Below are positions 8,446 through 17,204 of a DNA stretch of 17,259 bases, piece after piece. Position 1 is the stretch's first letter. Every line of letters begins with the position of its first letter. Source of the stretch: Bremia lactucae (lineage: Eukaryota > Oomycota > Peronosporomycetes > Peronosporales > Peronosporaceae); assembly GCF_004359215.1 (NCBI RefSeq), contig NC_090618.1:575064-592322 (forward strand), read 5' to 3'. A model generated the notes under the pieces. The model searched no databases, was not told the DNA's origin, and saw only the letters and a program-made list of their open reading frames with translations. The translations under genes were made by a program, and so were the position numbers.

Positions 8446-9663
8446 CTAAACACTTTTCTCAATAAACAACATTCCGCATAGAAATCCCGACGGCGAAACT
8501 CCGGCGACAAGCTCAGTAACGGCTTCAACCTGCCACAATAGCGACGACGTCGGATGTTCCGGCTGGTCGACCTCGTAGCGGATCCTTGCCACTCGAGGAA
8601 AAGCGTTCGTCATGGCCTGCTTAATCTTTAAAAAGTGCTGGCACTGCTTTCTGATGTCTGAGGTCAGCGCAGCGACAAGCTGCGAGGCATCTCGATACCC
8701 GAGCGTATTTATCTTAAGATGGTCAACTGTTGTCCAATAAGAGCAGATGTGGCGAATAATGATGTCGCCATGGCGGCGCGCGACGTTTGACGTGAAGTAA
8801 CCGCTGTATGGGATCATATCTTCTCTCATCTCGTAAGTACGTCGATCAATCTCCATCTGATGCATACCCTTTTCTTTCCATCCTGGTAGTTCAGCGTTCA
8901 CTGCTTTCTTCCAATCACTCACCATTTCGGCCACTTTGGTCTGGTACTTTTTTACCTCATCAGCGTATAGCTGGCAGACTGCACAAGCCACTTTGCCAGT
9001 ATTCGTATCCACAACCATGTTCTCCCAATGAAGTCCAAAGAGCGACGTCAATTTACCGTTCTGTGCTCCCAATGCCCCAGTAATTGTGCGAGCGACATTC
9101 TTCTCTTCAGCATCTTGTCCGTCTTCCTTTTTCATCTTCTTCTCAGGCGGATGCAACCGGACAATTACGGGTCTTGCCGTGTAAACTGTAGCTGCATACT
9201 TAAAAGAAATGTAGCTTTGAGGAAGCAGCTTAGTAACCATAAAGTCGATGATGGAGAGCAGAGGCACGTGCTGCCATTGCGGTGTATCGCGCACGGTGTC
9301 CTTCCAGTATGTGAGCTCTTTGCCCGCGGCTGTGCGCACATGACAGTCGTTCCATAAATCAGCAGAATTTGCATCGTTCTCTCCATCCCAATCACTCTCC
9401 ACCATGTGTTCGCTTGCCCTCCACGCTTGCGTGAGGTGCCACCAGTCGGCGGCGCATTTTTGGTGGAAGTGTTGCGCGTAACGCGTTTTTTCTAAGGCCG
9501 TTACTGTCATAATACTGTCATAGCGCATACATCGACTTGAGTTGAGTAGATTTATGGCATCACGGAGGTCCAGAAATTCCACTAGCAGCGCGCTGGGCAG
9601 CCGGAAAAAGTCACCGCGATCGTCTGGACGCTCGCGCCTCATTAGTGTGAATACAGTGCACAT
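8446..9663 (-). CDS. Uncharacterised 405-residue protein with F-box-like N terminus
   Basis: This is a single open exon of 405 codons. An in-frame TAA at 9685-9687, eight codons upstream, supports the start at 9663 or the internal Met 8. Residues about 20-50 (F-R-L-P-S-A-L-L-V-E-F-L-D-L-R-D) resemble an F-box: Leu-Pro, a hydrophobic helix, Asp-Leu-Arg-Asp, then Leu/Asn/Cys. The rest is soluble and mixed helical, with a Trp-rich segment near residues 70-130, a Lys/Glu cluster near 175-190 and one C-x2-C at about 225-230. I do not recognise the C-terminal two thirds and see no leucine-rich, WD or kelch repeats. If the F-box is real, the protein would be a substrate adaptor of an SCF ubiquitin ligase. 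Codon use looks like a functional host gene. It ends about 100 bp from the presumed outer edge of element B. Confidence 0.7.
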   Translation of the reverse strand: MCTVFTLMRRERPDDRGDFFRLPSALLVEFLDLRDAINLLNSSRCMRYDSIMTVTALEKTRYAQHFHQKCAADWWHLTQAWRASEHMVESDWDGENDANSADLWNDCHVRTAAGKELTYWKDTVRDTPQWQHVPLLSIIDFMVTKLLPQSYISFKYAATVYTARPVIVRLHPPEKKMKKEDGQDAEEKNVARTITGALGAQNGKLTSLFGLHWENMVVDTNTGKVACAVCQLYADEVKKYQTKVAEMVSDWKKAVNAELPGWKEKGMHQMEIDRRTYEMREDMIPYSGYFTSNVARRHGDIIIRHICSYWTTVDHLKINTLGYRDASQLVAALTSDIRKQCQHFLKIKQAMTNAFPRVARIRYEVDQPEHPTSSLLWQVEAVTELVAGVSPSGFLCGMLFIEKSV

Positions 9664-9690
9664 GGTAGAGGGAAAGGGCAGATATTATCA

Positions 9691-9706
9691 GCCAATTATT
9701 TGGCTG
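9691..9706. repeat. Short inverted repeat in the upstream region of the F-box-like gene
   Basis: CAGCCAA and TTGGCTG face each other across TTAT (9689-9706), about 30 bp upstream of the start codon at 9663. The arms contain CCAAT/ATTGG-like cores on both strands, so a transcription-factor site is possible. Nothing in the sequence tests this. Confidence 0.3.
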
Positions 9707-9806
9707 GTACAATGGACCACGAAATGTACCACAATTCTGTTGTAACCTTCTGGCTCCGCAAATACGATAATTTAAAAGTTTTGCTCCCATGTCGCCTTCT
9801 TCATCT

Positions 9807-10013
9807 TCACTTCATTCTTAGCCATTCTCGTCTGAGCTTTGCCTGCTGTTTTGCTAGCTCCGAGCCAAAGCTTCTTACTAAATACCGCAAGCTTAGATCG
9901 ACTTCGTGTTCGAAGTCAGCTGCGCATGATGTTTGTGAGCTACTGAGTAAGCCTTCTGTGGCGCGCCCGTCATTGTTTAGATCGAGACGGCCAGCTTTTA
10001 AATCTCCATTCAT
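9807..10013 (-). CDS. Small hypothetical ORF, 68 residues
   Basis: An open frame from Met 10013 to 9807 codes an acidic N-terminal half and a helical basic C-terminal half rich in Leu, Arg, Lys and Gln. An overlapping frame continues the basic helix for about 17 more residues from a second Met before its stop, which hints at a small intron or frame change near 9840. It lies in the 456-bp gap between the F-box-like gene and the GTPase-SH2 gene and starts 106 bp from the latter, so the two could share a divergent promoter. It could also be a 5' exon of a minus-strand transcript or chance. I do not recognise it. Confidence 0.3.
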   Translation of the reverse strand: MNGDLKAGRLDLNNDGRATEGLLSSSQTSCAADFEHEVDLSLRYLVRSFGSELAKQQAKLRREWLRMK

Positions 10014-10119
10014 CTTTAAATCAAATCAAGCTCAAAAATCGTAAATAATGTTGAGCTTCTTAACCCTCGAGGCGTTTACTTTAATTGAAAGTAACGGTAC
10101 TCACATTTTTTTAGGCTAG

Positions 10120-12715
10120 ATGCAGAACTCGACACAGGCGGCGGACAGCTCCACCTCCAAATGGATGAAGATGATTTCGTCCACATTTCGTGGAGAAGGT
10201 CCAAGCTCCTCTCTTTTTGCTCGGCGCTCGTCTGATATTGCACATAGCAATAGCGCTTGCGTCTCGCCGACATCGTTTGGTCCGTCGGCCAATAAGAAGG
10301 GGTTGGATTCAATGCCAGAGATCAAAATTGCGCTTGTCGGAGGGCCTGCAGTGGTACTTAATTGCCATCTTTCGATAGGTTACATAGATTTTACCGATTA
10401 TTCTGCAGGGCAAGACGAGTATTGTGCGGCGCTGGCTGCAGCGCTCGTACCTGACGACGTACTCGCCCACAGTTGGAGTAGATATTCTTACAACAAAACA
10501 TAGCCATCACGGCAAAGAAATTTTACTGCACATTTGGGATGTCTCTAGTGCTGAGGTTGACGCCAGCGCGTCGTCGCTCCACTCGCTGCTGTGCGAAGAT
10601 TTGGATGGTATCTTTTTTGTGTTCAATGTACATCGCGTGAGCTCCATCGCGGCTATTGATAAGTGGCGTCACTGCTTGTCCAAGTATTTATCCCCCAAGG
10701 AAATTCCGAGTTTTCTTATATCACATAAAGCAGACTTGATCCAGAAACGCGTCATGACCAGTAATGATATTGCAGCTTACGCAAGAGTATGAGGGGTTGC
10801 AAAAGTAGCCTTTTGTGACCGATGCAAGAGCTAATTGCGACTTGTACTCTAGATGGGAGGCTACAGAGGCTGGATGTGGACGGTTGGTAGGGCAAATTTC
10901 GGCGAGAATGAAAAAAAGCCTGCTGTACGGGAGGCGCTAGAGCGCATGATAGAAATAATCTGTACGGATCGCGTTGCAGCCGACCAATTTCGATTTTCAC
11001 GCTCAGTACGACCACAGGTATGTACACTAAAAAAGGACGCGATGTTAAATGGTAAGACTTTGCGTGTTTTCTATCATTATTTTGCAGGGTATCTTGGAGA
11101 CATCGGGTAGTCCTAAACCATTGCATATAATCCAAAGTGACCAGGCGCTGCATCACTTCTCGGCATCACTGCAGCATATTCCAACTAAAACAATCACGAC
11201 ACTCCCGCGTGATGAAAGCTTGATGACGATTAATGAAAGGCTTAAGTTAGATGACACCGAAAAAACGAAAGATGTTATTGTGAGTCCTGGCAAGCGAGCT
11301 CTTACTTTCGGGGGTAGTTGGATTATGGGCCATGACAAAAGTATATACCCGCGCGAGACAAGTAGCACTCTTCTTTGTAACGTAGAGACTGACGAGGAAT
11401 CGGAGTTTGAAGAGTTTCAATTTCCATTTTCCAGTGTAAGTCATTTGAACGAAGAAAAAGAGGATGTGGGTGCTGTAGCCGAGTCGCCTAGGCGCGAAAA
11501 GGAAGAAGAAGATCTTGAGCGACGCAAAAATGAAGAAAAAGCCGAGCGGGACCGACGAAATGACGAGGAAGCATGGCTTTTTCTTTCTGGCAGCATAAGC
11601 CGAGCCAAAGCTGAAGCCCTTCTTCGGTACGTCTGAAATATCTTCGAAAAGATTGACTGCATCCTTTACCGTGCACTTCCAACCAGAAACCGAGAGCAAG
11701 GCACCTTTTTACTTCGTCGAAAGGACTCTCAGACTCTAATTTTGTCATATGTGGGATCTGATCACGCTCATCACGTTCTAATAGAATATTCCAACCAGAA
11801 GTACCACATTGGCTCGTCCAAGGTAAGCTTGCGCTTGTTTACTCAAGATTGAATATAGAATTACTATGATTGGCAATGTTAGGCATCCTTAGCGACATCT
11901 TTTACTACGCTTTGGAAATGCTTACGAAGCGTGCGGCGCTATGCTTACCACGGACTGGTTTTTAATCGCAACGTGGATTTTAGTGTCGTAAATAAGCAAG
12001 AGTTGATGCTTGAGGACGAAAGCTTTAAGCTAAATAGTGTCATCGACGTATTGAATCCAAGCGCGCCTTCGACGACATCAAGTGTTTGGCATACGCGGTC
12101 TCGAAGCGGATCGAGCAGCTCGTCAGGCAACCGAAGTAGCGGCTCAAGTCGCCATTCATCTCCTACCCCTGCAACTCGGAGAGCGCGCCACAAACCAAGT
12201 ATGCAAGTCAACCAAGAGCAAGTTAAAATTCCGCCTCAGACCCGAATTGACGAATTAAGTGTGGAGTTCTATGCTCATTTGGCGAGCAGATTGTCGTACT
12301 TGGCAGCGCAGCAGAAGGCGAGGACGCCAGAACAAGGTGAACATTTATTTGTTACTCGCTATAATCAGTCAACAGGCTAAGATCACCATTTGCGATCTAG
12401 ATAGCGATGTTTCTAGATGCTATGCATACGAAGCCATAACTCCTCTCCTCGAAATGGTTGGCTTGCTATGCGAAACAATGACTTGATAGTTTACTAACTT
12501 GGGGTCTAAATTGAATTTAGGCGAAACAGGAGAAAATTGAATTAGTTCAGAAGCGCAGTCACAAAGCTGATACCCAGTGGCGCCAGCTTGTCAAGAACAT
12601 AGACGCCTGGAATCGTGTAATTACGAACTTGGTACTTGCCTCACACATAAATGCGATAGCTTTCGCTGATTGTTTTTATCAATTACAGGAGCTTAGCACA
12701 TTGAAAGTTGGCTGA
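10120..12715 (+). CDS. Ras-like small GTPase fused to an SH2 domain (nine exons, about 699 residues)
   Basis: In-phase splicing gives exons 10120-10353, 10409-10786, 10853-11017, 11088-11626, 11687-11822, 11883-12336, 12401-12456, 12521-12631 and 12689-12715. The eight introns are 55-70 bp with GT..AG ends. An in-frame TAG directly precedes the ATG. Residues 1-64 are a Ser-rich leader. About 65-255 are a Rab/Ras-type GTPase: P-loop at 74-82, with its coding split by intron 1, and switch I Thr at 99. Switch II reads W-D-V-S-S (121-125) instead of W-D-x-A-G and lacks the Gln, and NKxD appears as H-K-A-D (184-187). A charged Glu/Lys/Arg stretch (about 370-420) precedes an SH2 domain (about 422-520) with W422, R431 of ISR, R449 of F-L-L-R and H468. 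A Ser-rich linker and a C-terminal helix follow. It probably couples phosphotyrosine binding to a GTPase-like scaffold. Exons 7-9 are the least certain. Confidence 0.8.
11573..11992 (+). other. SH2 domain (coding span, interrupted by two 60-bp introns)
   Basis: The domain begins at the Trp of the W-L-F-L-S-G-S-I-S-R block and is split by introns at 11627-11686 and 11823-11882. Order of landmarks: Trp, G-x-I-S-R, A-E-A-L-L, then after the first intron E-Q-G-T-F-L-L-R, L-I-L-S-Y, H-x-x-I-E-Y, Y-H-I-G, and after the second intron the F-T-T-L helix region ending at a Tyr/His/Gly-Leu segment. The domain is about 100 residues, the usual SH2 length. Without splicing the first half ends at a stop soon after L-L-R, so the domain is easy to miss. 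Both phosphotyrosine-contacting Arg residues are present. Confidence 0.85.
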
Positions 12716-13572
12716 CCCTACTATCTTGATTAAAAAGTGCACGGGGTGGCGAAAATTTACATACAGCGTCTATGTGTATGGTCTTAGGTTGAGACGAGTG
12801 CACATTTCCCACGAACAGAAGTGGATTGGCGGAAAGGATCTTCACTTCTGTAATTGCTAAAGAAATGTCGGACCTGGAGCCATGTCACTGCCGAGCCGCT
12901 CTTAGACTGATGTTTACGCTGGTCCGTGCTATCCATTTTGTAGTGCGCTGACTTGAGTCTTGCAATAAGCTAAAGCTGATACTCTCGTAAAGCTTAATTA
13001 TAAATGTCACTGTGCATCAAGGATTGTCTATGTGTACAACATGAAATCAATTTTCGCTTGGCCACATTTCAAATTGCGTTATGACAGCTGTGCAAATAGG
13101 TGGTGAGCCCGAAGACGCCGATGTCGTTTATAGACAATGTTCAAACATTTCAGACCAAAGGGAAAAAGGCTGATCGAGATGTTAGTTTTGGGCACGCAGC
13201 AGGAAAGTTGCTCGTTTTTACTTATCCTTTGTAGTTGGAAATTTCACGTAGTGCTATTTCATATCGCACCTTGTGCCTTGACGCATGTTCTGCACCGAGA
13301 TATATACAGCGAATTGAATCTACGTACTTTACTAAATTGATTCCAAGCGCAATTTGTTGCAATTTAACCTCTCCTTATATTTACTTTCACGAAGCTTTAG
13401 TCATCGCAATGAAACAGCGAAGACTTTAAAGTACAACATAAGCAACACAAATATTTGTCGTTCTCTGGTAAATCTATATCGTTATCATTTGTTTCACGTA
13501 TGATATACTCCTGTTTCAATTTACGGTGACCTCTTTCTTGTGGCTTATAAATTGTACAGCCTAAAAATGACT
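12716..13572. other. Convergent intergenic region, no gene seen
   Basis: This separates the 3' ends of the GTPase-SH2 and TM9SF genes. Short open frames on both strands (for example near 13137-13340) have no protein-like composition or recognisable motif. One 8-bp inverted repeat, CAGAAGTG/CACTTCTG, occurs at 12816-12850 with a 19-base spacer. No RNA gene, LTR or other repeat seen elsewhere in the window is apparent here. It probably holds the 3' UTRs of both genes. Confidence 0.6.
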
Positions 13573-15549
13573 TCATTCACACTTGATATTGCGATAAATG
13601 CGTTTGGTAAAAATACTGCTGCCAACATATCCGATAGTGCCACACAAAATGAAAAAAGCGAAGCAAAACAACCCCCTGCAAAATCATACAGCGCCAGCAT
13701 TAATCAGATGTGGGTTGATACAACCAAGAAAGCGTCTGTAACTATTGTCACTTACATGTAACCAAAATAGAAGCACGTTTGTAAGAAACCCGACATGTCC
13801 GTCTTGAAAAAATAAAAATAAATGGAATAAGCAAAGACGTAGAGAGCTGTGCTGCCAGCAGCTGCGAATGACGTCCAATGCCACCGATAATTCTCCGCAT
13901 TTAAAAGAAAGTATGTGCATACGATGGTCACGCAAAGCGTCACGATTGTTAAAATGATGGAGACCAGCAGCATAAAGCCGTAGACGTAGTAAAATTTGTA
14001 ATTCCAGAACGAAGCAAAAATGAAGTACATTTCGATAAAAATTGATCCAAATGGAAGCACACCCGTCAGAGCGATCAATACTGGCGGGCGTAGGTACCAG
14101 CGCGCTTCGGGCACCTCGCGGGGAAATTTGTTGACACGGCATGGAAACCCGGCTTTAGCAGCGCCATGTCGGCCCAATATTGTACCAAGGACGGCTAGTG
14201 GGCACGATACAAAAAACCATATAAGCACTACTTGAACAATGGTCAAAAAGGGAATAGCATACGTCGTGCCGTAGCCGACAGCTAGCATATTGATAAAAAA
14301 AACTGATCCGAACATGACGGTCGGGAGCAGCGCTGATGAAAGGCACATGGCACGGATCCAATCTTTTGAGACACGCGGGTAAAAAAATTGATGGTAAAAA
14401 GCGCCACTTGCGTATCCATTAGCCAATGAAGAAAATGCATAGATAGTGAGTCCTACGGACACAATACCGCCCGGTTCAATGTAAAGTGATAGTCCGATTG
14501 CAAGGAGTATCAGACATAATGACAGCACTAGCAGCTGGACTCCTGTCCCTATTAAGGCTGTGAACAACAGGAGATAGGGTGGTGCACGAAAAACATCTCC
14601 ATGTAACAATTTCCAGCCAGAATTGGCATCATCTCTGAGCAGCGATGACTTTCCGTCCATCATAAGTTCCTCTGCGTCATCTTCTGCAAATCGAGCGTAG
14701 TCGTTTTTAAGCGTGCGTAGCAAAATGAGCGCAACAAGGCCACACAGAAATATGACCATCATAAAAGAGTTAAAAATTGAAAACCAGTGAATCTGGTGCT
14801 CAAAAAATTCATCTTCCAAATAGCGATCAAATCGGTCTTCGAATGGGATAGTAGTCTCGTACCACGTTGCTTCATATGTAAACTCGACCTTCTTGTTTGA
14901 CGCGATGGATGTTAGAACATCCGAATATGTCAAGTTGACGTGGATGATGTGCGGTCCGTTATGCGAAATAAGAAATTTTTTATGAGTGTATAATACCCTT
15001 GTGCCCACTGGATACTGCTTTAGTTGCTCAAGATCATCCGTATGCTTCATGACTTTACCAACGAGACCCCACACAGGCAAATCGTCCACATTCATCTGAT
15101 ACCAGTAATGCTCGTCCACAGCAGCACCAAACTTCACAGCGTCAGAATCCGTCAACGTTTGCTCACAGAGAGTCATCTTTGGGGTATTCACTCCAAATTT
15201 AAGTTGTTGCCCAGAATTCAGGAGCTCGTTCCCTTCTAAAATCTCACCAATGCCCAGGGCATGGGCCTCCGGAGTCTCAATGCTATGAGCTCGGCAAAAG
15301 GGAAGCGAATTGTACGTGTAAGTTTCTTGGGGATTATTAAATGGGCCAATTTTATTTTCCCATACAACCACCTCCTCACCTACCGTGTACTAAAGAAATT
15401 GTGATAAGATGAAGGTAAGTCATCACATGCTTTTGCTTTCGGTGTATAAGACAAGAAAGCAAACAAACCTTGTGCGTCTCGACGTCGGCACAGGCAAGCT
15501 TGGCCGTCATTGCGGCGGCTATCGCCATATATTGCTTCCACTTACCCAT
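13573..15549 (-). CDS. TM9SF/nonaspanin (EMP70 family) multispanning membrane protein, 605 residues
   Basis: Three exons on the minus strand: 15549-15469, 15389-13756 and 13675-13573, with introns of 79 and 80 bp (GT..AG). Exon 1 codes 27 residues with a signal peptide (likely cut after Ala 21). The large exon starts in a segment with V-V-V-W-E-N-K-I-G-P-F-N-N-P-Q-E-T-Y, the hallmark N terminus of nonaspanins, and continues through the luminal domain and most of nine membrane helices. The last exon adds 33 residues with the final helix and the family-typical ending R-I-Y-R-N-I-K-C-E. The terminal K-x-E matches the K-x-D/E motif known for COPI binding and Golgi retention in this family. It probably acts in Golgi/endosome membrane protein sorting. 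TM9SF subtype (SF1/SF3-like versus SF2/SF4) is not settled by eye. Confidence 0.93.
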
Positions 15550-15741
15550 GGCTAGTAGAAAAATCAGAATATTTTATACGTGGCAGAAAGCATGTCACTA
15601 AACTGATGGATGACTATTTTTGACGCAGGCGTTTGTAGCGAGGGCTAAAAAAAGATTTTTTGAGAACTCATCGGGTTTTAGGTTTAACCTAAGAAACGAT
15701 TTTCGAACAAGTTTTTTTGTTCTATTGATCATTTTCGTTGG
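15550..15741 (-). promoter_or_regulatory. Upstream region of the TM9SF gene, ending at transposon sequence
   Basis: About 190 bp separate the TM9SF start codon from the first LTR-derived base (15742). On the minus strand a TATAAAAT lies at 15571-15578, only 22 bp from the ATG, possibly too close to be a TATA box. The rest has T and A runs. No oomycete initiator-like consensus could be assigned with confidence. Any longer promoter would have to lie in retrotransposon DNA. Confidence 0.35.
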
Positions 15742-16049
15742 TGTAACGGAGCACCCTTCACTAGTACTGGCAAGTTGTAGGCGGGCACGTCTTAATGCGG
15801 CCGCGCTACACACCATAGCACAGCGAGAAAGCGGTTTGACCGTCTACTCTCGCGTGCGTGAGGAAGTTGTGGTAAACACCTTAGCGACCTCACCCAACGC
15901 ACTAAGTACTATGGTATACGTCTCGTCACGGGAGCGGTGATCCGACTCCTCGTGCGCACTTGCCAAGGAGGAAGTAGTTTTCAGACTGATTTATATTTAA
16001 TCGTATTAAACATAAGTACCTATTTTTACCAATCATAAAAAGTCATCTC
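15742..16049 (-). repeat. Inverted LTR fragment of the element A family
   Basis: From 15776 to about 16049 the plus strand matches the plus strand of element A's LTR from 2166 to about 2440, so this is a minus-strand LTR copy lacking its outer half. It extends a further 34 bp to TGTAACGG at 15742, whose complement CCGTTACA is a typical LTR terminus. The 34 bp resemble the end of element B's LTR (7946-7970). The fragment stops where a plus-strand TGTAACGGGGCAC begins at 16050. Confidence 0.75.
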
Positions 16050-16121
16050 TGTAACGGGGCACTGCCGGTGTAACGGGCTAAAGTTGCCCTAATGTTACAC
16101 AGTCCCCGTTAAGTAAACTTG

Positions 16122-16231
16122 GTGTACTTAAGGAAATGGTCAATTACTAAATAATAGTAACTAGACCCAGCACTTAGTGTACTTAAGGGAATGGTCAGAT
16201 ACTAAATAATAGTAATTAGACCCAGCACTCG
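16122..16231 (+). repeat. 55-bp tandem duplication inside the LTR of element C
   Basis: Two adjacent units start GTGTACTTAAGG at 16122 and 16177 and end in a GACCCAGCACT segment. They differ at only a few positions. Element A's LTR has one unit at the matching place (about 2593-2655), so the duplication is specific to this copy. Confidence 0.8.
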
Positions 16232-16373
16232 GGTATGGTGCACATTTGAGACCAACCCTTGTGTATGTGATGCACATGGGTGCATTCACATTAGGAGGGA
16301 TGACGGCTAGCGTCATCCGTTACGCGAGGTATCTAGAAAGATGCGCTCGCAATACATATTAAGTGTTACCTAT

Positions 16374-16520
16374 AGAGATGACATTTCAATTGGTAAAAAT
16401 AGGTATTTATTTTTAACACAATTAAATATAAATCAGTCTGAAAACTACTTCCTACTTGGTAAGTGCCAACGAGGAGCCGAATTACCGCTCCCATGACGAC
16501 GCTTAACCAGAGTACTTAGT
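16374..16520 (+). repeat. Inverted-repeat arm facing 15905-16050
   Basis: Because an LTR fragment in each orientation lies here, the segment is the approximate reverse complement of 15905-16050. About 146 bp of imperfect arms enclose about 320 bp. In single-stranded form or in a transcript it could fold back on itself. Confidence 0.7.
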
Positions 16521-16532
16521 GCGTTGGGTGAG

Positions 16533-17204
16533 CTCATCGAGGACGACAGCCGGATGGTATCGTACGCCATGTCGCATCTGCGCGGTAAGGCCTCAGAGTG
16601 GGCCTACTCGGCGCTTATGGCGGACAGAAAGGCGTTCCCTACATGGGCGATCGTTAAGGAAATTTTTCGCGCCATGTACCAGCCGCCGAATAACGAAGTG
16701 TTGCTTCAGGCGCGCTTCTTTGGAGCGCGATAGGCGAAGCGATCTCTGCAAGAGTATGTGCAAGCGATGCGCTCGCTGTCGGCGTCCATAACCGTAGGTC
16801 AAATTCCGGAGCACATTAAGGTGCCCACGTTTATGAACGGATTACGTCATGGCCCTTCGCGACAGGCCCTTTTCAGAAAGGTGCCGTCGACGGTGGAAAA
16901 GGCAATCCAAATTGCCTTTGTTGAGGAGCAATCCTACAACAGTGCCTCGGCGACAGCTCGGTATAAGCCGTCGGCCGAGAGGACAGATGTCACTCCAATG
17001 GAGTTGGGCAATGCAGACGTGGTCTGTTATTAATGCGGCAAGCGCGGCCATAGGATGGCTCGCTGCTATTCCAGGGTCCCTGTTGGGGCAAAGATGCCCA
17101 GCAAGAGGACTCCCTTCCCAAAGGGCGATGGCAAGAACCAGCGTGCGAGACGCATGAGTTCTGCATCGACCACTGAGGGGTCGGGAAATGCAGGAGCGCA
17201 GTAG
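16533..17204 (+). pseudogene. gag: Gag remnant of element C
   Basis: The frame runs from the LTR junction to the TAG at 17202-17204, about 224 codons, with two in-frame stops: TAG at 16731-16733 and TAA at 17031-17033. It covers the capsid-like block and the CCHC zinc knuckle near 17023-17070. The second stop falls inside the knuckle, between its first two Cys residues. Both stops replace Gln or Lys codons when compared with element A. The N-terminal third is missing. No full protein can be made. Confidence 0.85.

Larger units (their letters stand above)
16069..16532 (+). repeat. 5' LTR of element C (3' truncated)
   Basis: It aligns with the reverse complement of element A's LTR from 2698 down to about 2280. 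It keeps the 8-bp palindrome at 16298-16318. It is longer than A's copy in the middle because of a 55-bp tandem duplication. It ends in GTGAG at 16532, where gag sequence starts. Confidence 0.85.

Noticed and set aside
8808..9357. Plus-strand ORFs of about 90-110 codons
   Set aside because: They are antisense to the long single-exon F-box-like gene and have no recognisable motifs.
10752..11156. Minus-strand ORF of 134 codons
   Set aside because: It overlaps exon 3, two introns and the exon 4 start of the GTPase-SH2 gene on the other strand and has no protein-like features.
11247..11748. Minus-strand ORFs of 70-150 codons
   Set aside because: They are shadows of exon 4 and the SH2 exons of the GTPase-SH2 gene, with low-complexity Ser/Phe composition from the opposite strand.
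12816..12850. 8-bp inverted repeat with 19-base spacer after the GTPase-SH2 gene
   Set aside because: It is short with a long spacer and no T run; eukaryotic 3' ends do not use such terminators, so no call was made.
13567..13761. Plus-strand ORF of about 65 codons
   Set aside because: It is the antisense of the TM9SF last exon and intron, which explain the sequence fully.
13684..14142. Minus-strand ORF of 152 codons
   Set aside because: It is an alternative frame of the TM9SF coding exon.
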